Positions 1-4,529 of a DNA stretch of 5,576 nucleotides are shown one piece after another. The translations under genes were made by a program, and so were the position numbers. The DNA lies in contig DAONFG010000087.1 of the NCBI GenBank assembly GCA_035403465.1, positions 1-5,576 on the forward strand. The letters are read 5' to 3'. A model generated the notes under the pieces. It was not told the origin of the DNA and did not search any database. It saw only the letters and a list, made by a program, of their open reading frames with translations. The DNA is from JAAYBQ01 sp035403465. Its GTDB lineage: Bacteria; Spirochaetota; UBA4802; UBA5550. How positions within the stretch are numbered: position 1 is the stretch's first letter; every line of letters begins with the position of its first letter.

Positions 1-31
1 TTTTTACCAGCTATTTCAAAAATAAAATATT

Positions 32-36
32 GGAGG
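32..36 (+). promoter_or_regulatory. Shine-Dalgarno site of first lipoprotein gene
   Basis: GGAGG lies nine bases before the ATG at 46. It decides the start: an in-frame ATG at 37 touches this site and leaves no spacing, so it is rejected. The second lipoprotein gene has the same motif at the same distance. Confidence 0.8.
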
Positions 37-45
37 ATGTTTTCG

Positions 46-723
46 ATGAAAAAGGTATCACTTCTTATTGCGCTCCTGTTTGCCCTTGCATTCGCATCAT
101 GCGACAGTACATCAGGGGATTCAGCTGCTCCCATGACTGATAATCAGAAAGCAGCAGCGGCTCTTAAACTTATGAGCGATGGTCTTCAGAATGCCACGGC
201 AAATGCAGTAACAACCAAGGCAGGCAGTGCTTTACCGGAGCTTGATTTAAGCAAACTATCAGGTGAAGTTTACAACCAGGGTGGCATGATAATTGATGCT
301 GAACCGGTGATTGAACTTCCCACGCTCACGAATCTCGGTTTTGTTGCAGGGGTTAAGCTTACTTTTACATTGGCTAATTATGCGCTCAAAGTTACCGATC
401 CTGCAACAAATAAAGTGACTGATCTTGGCACGGTATCAGGAGTGCTGGAAGTAGTTCTTGGATTCGAACAGGAGATATTAAGCAGCAACATAGTTGTAAT
501 TGCCAACACCCCTGAGGATAATCAGCTTGTATTTAAAGGCGGCCAGATTGACGGAACTAAAATCGGATTTAAGAATCTGAAAATATCAATAGACGCGTCC
601 TCTATCACTGGAGGAATCAGCCTGGGAGGCAGTCCCGTTGCAGTTGATGGTTCAGTTATCGTCAATGATACACAGGTTTACGTGAATTCAGAAGTCCTCT
701 CACTGCTCATGGGTATGATCTGA
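46..723 (+). CDS. Putative lipoprotein of unknown function, paralog A
   Basis: Encodes 225 residues with a lipoprotein signal peptide: a basic start (MKK), a hydrophobic core at about residues 4-17, and a lipobox ending F-A-S-C with the lipidated Cys at 19. A Ser/Asp/Thr-rich tether follows. The mature part should be anchored to a membrane outside the cytoplasm. Residues 34-46 (QKAAAALKLMSDG) look helical; the rest alternates short hydrophobic and polar stretches, as in a beta-rich fold. The most conserved segment relative to the next gene is NIVVIANTPED at 148-158 followed by GGQIDG at 165-170; the C-terminus SEVLSLLMGMI is also shared. I recognise no named family, enzyme motif or binding site. 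A strong terminator directly follows, so it is probably monocistronic or the last gene of a unit beginning left of the window. The lipoprotein call is firm; the function is unknown. Confidence 0.85.
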   Translation: MKKVSLLIALLFALAFASCDSTSGDSAAPMTDNQKAAAALKLMSDGLQNATANAVTTKAGSALPELDLSKLSGEVYNQGGMIIDAEPVIELPTLTNLGFVAGVKLTFTLANYALKVTDPATNKVTDLGTVSGVLEVVLGFEQEILSSNIVVIANTPEDNQLVFKGGQIDGTKIGFKNLKISIDASSITGGISLGGSPVAVDGSVIVNDTQVYVNSEVLSLLMGMI

Positions 724-763
724 TAAATTGATTTAAAGAAGAATTATACATTATCTGTTAAAG

Positions 764-793
764 AAAAAGGATGCCGTCGCGGCATCCTTTTTT
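764..793 (+). terminator. Rho-independent terminator after lipoprotein A
   Basis: GGATGCCG at 769-776 pairs perfectly with CGGCATCC at 780-787 around a three-base loop (TCG). An A-run at 764-768 precedes it and six T follow at 788-793. The A and T runs could also let it work in the reverse direction, but no convergent gene lies here. Confidence 0.92.
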
Positions 794-996
794 ATATTCA
801 CCGGGCATTCACCCTCTCTGTGAAAAATCCGGCCGGGCTTATCCCGCGGAATTTACAGTATCCCCGGATAAAATAAAATAAAAAATTATTGACTTTTTTT
901 TCTCATTGTTGCCTCCTGCTCAGGTTGCTTCTGAACCCTCAGTACAGCCTTTGGACTTTATAGCCGGCCACAGACCCTGTCCAAACATAACAAACC

Positions 997-1001
997 GGAG
1001 G
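997..1001 (+). promoter_or_regulatory. Shine-Dalgarno site of second lipoprotein gene
   Basis: GGAGG lies nine bases before ATG 1011, the same arrangement as in the paralog upstream. It rules out the longer reading from TTG 906, which would put about 35 non-signal residues before the signal peptide. Confidence 0.82.
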
Positions 1002-1010
1002 TTGTATCAA

Positions 1011-1646
1011 ATGAAAAAGGTTATACTCGGTATTAATTTACTTCTTGCCCTGCTTTATATAGGATCATGTGACAGCCCAAAAGATGAATCGGCCGACAGG
1101 CAGAAGGCAGCACAGGCCCTGAAGGTTGTCAATGACAGCATGTCAGAGTTCAGCGTTCCCCTTATAACTGACTTCAGTAAATCAGATGGTACCATGTTTG
1201 TACCTGACCTGGGGCGCCTCTCGGGAACTATCGAGAATGATGAAAAAACTCTCAGTATTACGTACGGTAATATTGTTGAAGGAGCACAGCCCGGCATAAT
1301 GATGACCGCTGCTTTAACCGGTTACAGGGTTGACCTTAAAGACGGTGCAGAAAGGTCTGTTACCGGAACAATTGAATTTTTTGTTACTTTTGAGCTGCCC
1401 GGCAACATTATAGTTGTTGCCAACACACCTGAAGATCAGCCGCTGCAGTTTACAGGCGGAGAACTTGACGGCAAGCTTGCAGGATTCAGGGATGTGAAGG
1501 TGAGCTTTGAGGTATCCTCAGACTCATCATCAGATAATGGTATAAGAACCGGTATGCCGGTTTCAGTATCGGGCACTCTTTACCTGAACGGTCTCCCTGT
1601 TCACCTGGATTCAGAGATCCTCGATCTTATGATTGCCATGATGTAG
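1011..1646 (+). CDS. Putative lipoprotein of unknown function, paralog B
   Basis: Encodes 211 residues, homologous along its length to the preceding gene. The signal peptide is MKK plus a hydrophobic core at residues 5-17, with a lipobox ending I-G-S-C (Cys20) and an acidic/Ser tether. Shared landmarks are QKAAQALK at 31-38, LSG at 70-72, NIIVVANTPED at 132-142, GGELDG at 149-154, and a hydrophobic end SEILDLMIAMM. It is shorter mainly because the segment between LSG and the central core is reduced, and it has a Ser/Asp-rich insertion near 169-176 (SSDSSSDN). Expected location is membrane-anchored outside the cytoplasm. No recognised domain or catalytic motif was seen. The two genes are separated by a terminator and about 215 further bases, so this gene probably has its own promoter, but I found no convincing -35/-10 pair. 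Tandem duplication followed by strong divergence is inferred from the protein similarity. Confidence 0.85.
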   Translation: MKKVILGINLLLALLYIGSCDSPKDESADRQKAAQALKVVNDSMSEFSVPLITDFSKSDGTMFVPDLGRLSGTIENDEKTLSITYGNIVEGAQPGIMMTAALTGYRVDLKDGAERSVTGTIEFFVTFELPGNIIVVANTPEDQPLQFTGGELDGKLAGFRDVKVSFEVSSDSSSDNGIRTGMPVSVSGTLYLNGLPVHLDSEILDLMIAMM

Positions 1647-1672
1647 AACTGTAAATAATTTTACTGTGATTA

Positions 1673-1699
1673 AAGGGATGCTCCGCAAGGGCATCCTTT
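1673..1699 (+). terminator. Probable terminator after lipoprotein B
   Basis: Lies about 26 bases after the stop. GGATGC at 1676-1681 pairs with GCATCC at 1691-1696, extended outward by a G-T and two A-T pairs and inward by a T-G and a C-G pair, with a five-base loop (CGCAA). The following tract (TTTCTGTTTTC) is only moderately T-rich, so it is weaker than the terminator after the first lipoprotein gene, although its stem core has the same GGATGC seed. Confidence 0.72.
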
Positions 1700-1726
1700 C
1701 TGTTTTCAGGTGACATTGTAAAGGAT

Positions 1727-1760
1727 TTGCCACAGAGGCACAGAGGGCACAGAGAGAGGA
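1727..1760. repeat. Dispersed CACAGAGG-type octamer repeat
   Basis: Three consecutive units, CACAGAGG (1731-1738), CACAGAGGG (1739-1747) and CACAGAGA (1748-1755), form a short tandem array. From memory, intergenic strips of this CACAGAGG style occur in many copies in assorted environmental bacterial genomes; whether this genome carries other copies cannot be seen here. It holds no credible gene. Confidence 0.65.
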
Positions 1761-1771
1761 TTAAAGAATGT

Positions 1772-1797
1772 TCTCGCAAAGACGCAGAGGGAGAAAG
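1772..1797. repeat. Dispersed CGCAAAGA-type repeat, copy 1
   Basis: TCTCGCAAAGACGCA at 1772-1786 recurs exactly at 1870-1884. Internally it contains two octamer units, CGCAAAGA (1775-1782) and CGCAGAGG (1783-1790). Confidence 0.65.
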
Positions 1798-1800
1798 TTT

Positions 1801-1826
1801 GTCATTCCCGCGAATGCGGGAATCCA
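1801..1826. repeat. dRS3-like hairpin repeat ATTCCC-N8-GGGAAT
   Basis: ATTCCCGC at 1804-1811 pairs perfectly with GCGGGAAT at 1816-1823 around a GAAT loop. The outer hexamers and eight-base spacer fit the neisserial dRS3 repeat formula ATTCCC-N8-GGGAAT. Similar hairpins in the context GTCATTCCCGC...GGGAATCCA are common intergenic repeats in several phyla (recalled, not searched). Its mobility or role here is unknown. Confidence 0.65.
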
Positions 1827-1852
1827 TTTGCTGCACATTGTACGGGCTGAAG

Positions 1853-1867
1853 CCTGAAGTATTCAGG
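1853..1867. repeat. Short inverted repeat CCTGAA-GTA-TTCAGG
   Basis: Perfect six-base arms around three bases. The same arms appear with a two-base centre at 1968-1981. It sits between repeat units in the non-coding strip; no T-run follows on either strand, so it is not called as a terminator. Confidence 0.5.
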
Positions 1868-1869
1868 TC

Positions 1870-1897
1870 TCTCGCAAAGACGCAAAGGCGCGAAGGG
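1870..1897. repeat. Dispersed CGCAAAGA-type repeat, copy 2
   Basis: Begins with the same 15 bases as the copy at 1772-1786 and continues as three octamers in phase: CGCAAAGA (1873-1880), CGCAAAGG (1881-1888) and CGCGAAGG (1889-1896). Two copies about 100 bases apart with unrelated, unequal surroundings do not make a CRISPR array. Confidence 0.65.
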
Positions 1898-1940
1898 AGG
1901 AAAAGAACGCAGGCAGCAGTGGAAAAACTTTAAACTTGAA

Positions 1941-1971
1941 CAGGGACAGGCCTACCGGTGATAGTCCCCTG
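1941..1971 (-). terminator. Possible terminator of the Rnk-like gene
   Basis: CAGGGAC (1941-1947) can pair with GTCCCCTG (1964-1971) with one bulged C and a 16-base loop, spanning the stop codon. On the minus strand it is followed by T-rich sequence (TTCAAGTTTAAAGTTTTTCC), but the T-run begins about a dozen bases away. Weak candidate. Confidence 0.3.
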
Positions 1972-2362
1972 AAGCTTCAGGCTGATAGGTTATATCTTCA
2001 ATGGAAAAATACTGGTTGGCCCCGTAGCTTCCTTTTACTACTGTACCTGTGCTGCTGCCGATTATCCGGGAGCCCAGGTCGGAAAAGATTGATATCTTAT
2101 TTTTCTTGGGATCGGCATCTTTGGGCAGTACCAGGTAAAATTCCTCTTTTATCCCTGTGCCCAGGTTGCGCAGGATGAATTTTGAGTTGATGGTTACTAT
2201 GTTGGATTTGATTTTTTTCTGGTCAACGGGCCTGGTGCGGGAAATCTGTTCAAGGAGCAGGTTTACAATCTCTTTTTCGTTCGGGTCTTTTACAGTGTAG
2301 TCTGCAGAGATGCTGCTGATCCGCTCGCAATCAAATTTTGTAAAAACCCTGCTGCTATGCAT
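1952..2362 (-). CDS. Rnk/GreA-GreB C-terminal-domain protein
   Basis: Encodes 136 residues ending YQPEASGDYHR, a close match to the hallmark YQPEAAGD-hydrophobic end of Rnk-type proteins. Residues 75-135 fit the GreA/GreB C-terminal domain: FYLVLPKDADP (75-85), then ISIFSDLGSRIIG (90-102), where family members usually read ISVLSPLGxALLG. The N-terminal part (1-55) is a short helical region, and IVTINSKFILRNLGTG (55-70) matches the usual VVTMNSRVxLxDLxTG. Length is typical of Rnk (about 135). In this family the domain binds the RNA polymerase secondary channel region and competes with Gre factors; the protein lacks the long GreA coiled coil and so should not stimulate transcript cleavage. ATG 2362 follows GGGGG by eight bases; a reading extended to TTG 2458 adds a hydrophobic stretch foreign to the family and was not used. 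'Nucleoside diphosphate kinase regulator' is the older annotation. Confidence 0.85.
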   Translation of the reverse strand: MHSSRVFTKFDCERISSISADYTVKDPNEKEIVNLLLEQISRTRPVDQKKIKSNIVTINSKFILRNLGTGIKEEFYLVLPKDADPKKNKISIFSDLGSRIIGSSTGTVVKGSYGANQYFSIEDITYQPEASGDYHR

Positions 2363-2486
2363 GTGTATTTCCCCCGGAATTTCCTGAGATTGTACTGATA
2401 TCTTTATGACTATTGCAAAAATGATCCTTATAATCGTATTGATGCGCCCTGCCTGCAAATACAGCAGGAAATACTGTAACGTGACT

Positions 2487-2511
2487 ATTATACATATTTA
2501 CGTTTTGTCAA
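2487..2511 (-). promoter_or_regulatory. Possible promoter for the Rnk-like gene
   Basis: On the minus strand there is a consensus -10 hexamer TATAAT (2487-2492) and a consensus TTGACA (2506-2511), but only 13 bases apart, too short for a standard sigma70 promoter. The tract is very AT-rich and suitably placed, about 120 bases before the start. Either the -10 works with another, poorer -35, or this is coincidence. Confidence 0.35.
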
Positions 2512-2590
2512 TTTATTATTGATAAAAAACGACAATTTTTTAGCATGTGACAGTTTTTGTTCTTGAAAAAAGAGTTTTTATGAAATTTAA

Positions 2591-4276
2591 TCACTGCTTT
2601 TCGTTTTTATACCTGCCGCCGTCAAGGTAGAGCCTGATCTTTTCGTTTATTGAATCCGGAATCTTAACCCCGAGCGATTTTATCCGTGTCAGGTATTTGT
2701 CGAATGAAGTTGAGTGGCTGGTAGTGGTCATGAATATCTGTAAAAAAGACCTGGCCGAACCCTCGATCTCCTTCCTGAACTCTGTGTTCCTGTTGAGCAG
2801 GTCCTCGACAGGGGCTATGACCCTGTAGTTTACAGGCCTGCACACAGCCCTGTGCAGGACAAACATCTGTGTCACTTCACATTCGTAATTCTCCTCCCTG
2901 ATGCTCTTTTCAACAACATCAAGATTGATCACGTCAAGTACCTGGTACTTGTACCTGTCCTTCATGTACCTGCCCAGTAGTTCTATCGCCTTAAGGTAGT
3001 TGCCGCTCAGTGAACAGTCATTGGTGCAGTCGTTTTTGAGGTGCATGTAAATAATAATGTCAATGTCTGAACTTGAACTTGAGAGTCCCATGTTGAGCGA
3101 ACCTGCCACGTCAAATGCAATATCTCCGACCTCTTCTGTGATTTTTTCCAGGATTGTTTCAAGCTCGAGCATGCGGTTTTCCGATTCAGGAGTCTGGTAC
3201 TGCCTGAAAAAGCTGCGTATCTCCTTGAAGAGTTCAATTTCGGGGATGTGGGAATACTTTTCTGCGGTTATGTCAAAGTTCTTCCCGTTCTTCAGCGCCG
3301 TATACCGTTCAGTATCAGCTATCTCCTCTGTATATGAATTATCAGTGTGTATGTAGTCAGCAAGGGAGAATATATTCGAGTTTACGAATTTTTTGAAGTG
3401 CACCTTTCTGATCTCACTGTTTTCCATGATAATTTCATGAAAGAAGCCGCCCTCTGCAACTTCACCCTTTGCAGTTGTGACCTCGCCGAAGTTAGATGGG
3501 TTAAGGAATACAGTGTTCTCGGAGAAGGTAAATCCCCAGTCATCGTGTATGTGCCCTGTAAGGCATAGCCTTACATTGCTGCTGTCGCAGTATGTGCGAA
3601 GGGCAGGCGACCCGGAGGGACCTTTCCATGTAATGCGGTCGTGTATGCCGTGCGCCGGCTGGTGTGTCACAATGATGTGGGGCTTGACAGCCTTGAAGAA
3701 TGAAAACATTTCGTTGTTCCTGTCCGGGATGCTGATCCCCGCGCGGTAGTCCACGATGTATCTCTCGGGGATCCCGGCGGACCATATGTCTGCTCCGCCG
3801 TAACCTGCCACGCGCATGCCTTCAATTTCATGCCACTGCATGTGCAGGTCCCGTTCATGCAGTGCGGTATAGCGCAGGTTCATGTCGTAGTTCCCCGGGA
3901 GGACAAAAATTTCCGAGTTGTTTTTAATTGAGAGGATGTTCTCGAGCACCTTGTACTTCTGCTGCATGACGCGCCTTGCGCGTATCGTGTACTGCTGGTA
4001 TCCGTATGCCTTTGTCTGCACCCCGGGGTCGGTGGTTGGATCATCTATAAGTTCATCAACAAAATCCTCCAGGAGCATACCGGTCTTTTCATTTTTTCTG
4101 CGAAGGGCGTTAAAGTATGTCTGGAGCTCGTGGTAGTTTATGGCTGTATCGATATTGTAAAAAGGGATGTCTATAAGGTCGCCTGCGATTATATAGACAT
4201 CAGCTACTGTTTCAAGGAGCAGTTCGTATATCCGGTTAAACGACCCGTGTACGTCTGTAAGGTAGATTATCTTCAT
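2591..4276 (-). CDS. Metallophosphoesterase-nucleotidyltransferase fusion protein
   Basis: Encodes 561 cytoplasmic residues, with no signal peptide or membrane span. The N-terminal half is a calcineurin-like phosphoesterase with the metal-site motifs in order: DVHG (Asp8, His10), AGDL (Asp33), PGNYD (Asn129), VTHQP (His205) and GHIH (His242, His244). The usual GNH[DE] motif reads GNYD, so the histidine that normally assists catalysis is Tyr130. After a linker (about 300-385) comes a polymerase-beta-type nucleotidyltransferase: Gly392-Ser393, ten residues, then Asp404-Ile-Asp406 (AGSLNMGLSSSSSDIDIIIY), fitting the family signature G-S-x9-13-D-x-D; Asp448 in YQVLDVINLD could be the third carboxylate. 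The C-terminal 100 residues are mostly helical. Phosphate-ester hydrolysis and nucleotidyl transfer are family inferences; the substrate is unknown. The last of three candidate ATGs is used because the protein starts directly at the first beta-strand, as in this fold. It is transcribed away from the signalling gene from a shared promoter region and lies about 230 bases upstream of the Rnk-like gene on the same strand. Confidence 0.87.
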   Translation of the reverse strand: MKIIYLTDVHGSFNRIYELLLETVADVYIIAGDLIDIPFYNIDTAINYHELQTYFNALRRKNEKTGMLLEDFVDELIDDPTTDPGVQTKAYGYQQYTIRARRVMQQKYKVLENILSIKNNSEIFVLPGNYDMNLRYTALHERDLHMQWHEIEGMRVAGYGGADIWSAGIPERYIVDYRAGISIPDRNNEMFSFFKAVKPHIIVTHQPAHGIHDRITWKGPSGSPALRTYCDSSNVRLCLTGHIHDDWGFTFSENTVFLNPSNFGEVTTAKGEVAEGGFFHEIIMENSEIRKVHFKKFVNSNIFSLADYIHTDNSYTEEIADTERYTALKNGKNFDITAEKYSHIPEIELFKEIRSFFRQYQTPESENRMLELETILEKITEEVGDIAFDVAGSLNMGLSSSSSDIDIIIYMHLKNDCTNDCSLSGNYLKAIELLGRYMKDRYKYQVLDVINLDVVEKSIREENYECEVTQMFVLHRAVCRPVNYRVIAPVEDLLNRNTEFRKEIEGSARSFLQIFMTTTSHSTSFDKYLTRIKSLGVKIPDSINEKIRLYLDGGRYKNEKQ

Positions 4277-4311
4277 TAAACAAGTTTCTTCATTTATTTA
4301 TTCAGTTCCAT
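4276..4311 (-). other. Leader with two minute ORFs before the fusion gene
   Basis: On the minus strand, ATG 4311 opens MELNK-stop (ends 4294); the very next codon, ATG 4293, opens MKKLV-stop (ends 4276), and this TAA overlaps the fusion gene's ATG as TAATG. AAGGA (4315-4319) lies only three bases before the first ATG, and the fusion gene itself lacks a clear Shine-Dalgarno site. Such a chain could couple translation, but in AT-rich DNA it may be chance. Confidence 0.3.
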
Positions 4312-4339
4312 GAATCCTTGAAGTTTTTGTTATGAGGTT

Positions 4340-4368
4340 AATATAAGCAGAATTAAACTTATTGACAA
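4340..4368 (-). promoter_or_regulatory. Sigma70-like promoter of the fusion gene
   Basis: On the minus strand, TTGTCA (4363-4368) is followed after 17 bases by TATATT (4340-4345). Transcription would start near 4333 and give a leader of about 57 bases. The -35 box overlaps that of the opposite promoter. Confidence 0.75.
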
Positions 4369-4390
4369 TACACTTTTTTTTGCTTATATT
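4362..4390 (+). promoter_or_regulatory. Sigma70-like promoter of the REC-PAS gene
   Basis: Consensus TTGACA (4362-4367), a 17-base spacer, then TATATT (4385-4390). The predicted start is near 4397, giving a leader of about 130 bases. T-rich DNA within the spacer (4374-4381) is notable. It is the best promoter in the window. Confidence 0.82.
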
Positions 4391-4402
4391 TTTTATAACT
4401 CG

Positions 4403-4486
4403 ACACTATATAAAACCGGTAGAAATTATTCAATTCCGGTGATTATCATTGCAGCGGGATATTACAATAGCTGACTGCTATAGTGT
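4403..4486 (+). promoter_or_regulatory. Possible folded leader of the REC-PAS gene
   Basis: Within the predicted 5' leader, ACACTATA (4403-4410) can pair with TATAGTGT (4479-4486). They enclose ACCGG/CCGGT (4415-4419 with 4436-4440, extended inward by AATT/AATT at 4424-4427 and 4432-4435) and CAGC/GCTG (4452-4455 with 4470-4473). Together they could form a three-way junction of about 84 nt. It matches no riboswitch class I know. Arms are short and AT-rich, so chance pairing is possible. Confidence 0.3.
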
Positions 4487-4515
4487 AAAAGTAAACATAT
4501 AAACACAAAACTTAT

Positions 4516-4520
4516 GGGGA
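4516..4520 (+). promoter_or_regulatory. Shine-Dalgarno site of the REC-PAS gene
   Basis: GGGGA lies nine bases before ATG 4530. ATGs at 4514 and 4523 are in other frames; the one at 4514 soon meets a stop. Confidence 0.6.
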
Positions 4521-4529
4521 TTATGCGAC

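Larger units (their letters stand above)
1700..1951. other. Non-coding repeat strip between convergent genes
   Basis: This space, between the second lipoprotein gene (+) and the Rnk-like gene (-), holds only the short repeats listed separately. The small open frames in it on both strands have compositions dictated by the repeats and no good ribosome binding site. No tRNA, rRNA or insertion-sequence end was recognised. Confidence 0.6.
4340..4390. repeat. Perfect 10-bp inverted repeat enclosing divergent promoters
   Basis: AATATAAGCA (4340-4349) and TGCTTATATT (4381-4390) are exact reverse complements 31 bases apart. The centre, 4365, is also the centre of TTGACAA (4362-4368), which carries both -35 boxes. 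Each arm contains one -10 hexamer with its flanking GC. It could be an operator for a regulator contacting both arms, or the result of two mirrored promoters. Confidence 0.75.

Noticed and set aside
889..917. TTGACT as the -35 of a promoter for the second lipoprotein gene
   Set aside because: No acceptable -10 hexamer lies 15-19 bases downstream; the sequence there is C-rich.
906..1010. N-terminal extension of the second lipoprotein from TTG 906
   Set aside because: It would bury the signal peptide inside the protein; GGAGG at 997-1001 points to ATG 1011.
1627..1836. Open frame on the minus strand, 69 codons
   Set aside because: SRIRGND and LCPLCLCG wording is the reverse reading of the same repeats; it also overlaps the terminator and end of the second lipoprotein gene.
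1772..1884. CRISPR array
   Set aside because: Only two identical 15-base stretches with no regular spacers and no cas genes in the window.
1727..1933. Open frame on the plus strand, 68 codons
   Set aside because: Its whole length translates the dispersed repeats (PRMRESI-type wording comes from the ATTCCC hairpin); no ribosome binding site and no family resemblance.
1936..2178. Plus-strand open frame opposite the Rnk-like gene
   Set aside because: Antisense to a gene with clear family motifs; no support of its own.
2363..2458. N-terminal extension of the Rnk-like protein from TTG 2458
   Set aside because: The extra residues do not resemble the family, whose members start about where ATG 2362 does, and it begins at a rare start codon without a Shine-Dalgarno site.
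2521..2590. Terminator directly after the fusion gene
   Set aside because: T-runs and A-runs are present but no GC-containing stem, so read-through towards the Rnk-like gene stays possible.
3007..4136. Several open frames of 60-100 codons on both strands within the fusion gene
   Set aside because: Shadows of the long coding frame, which carries all recognised motifs.
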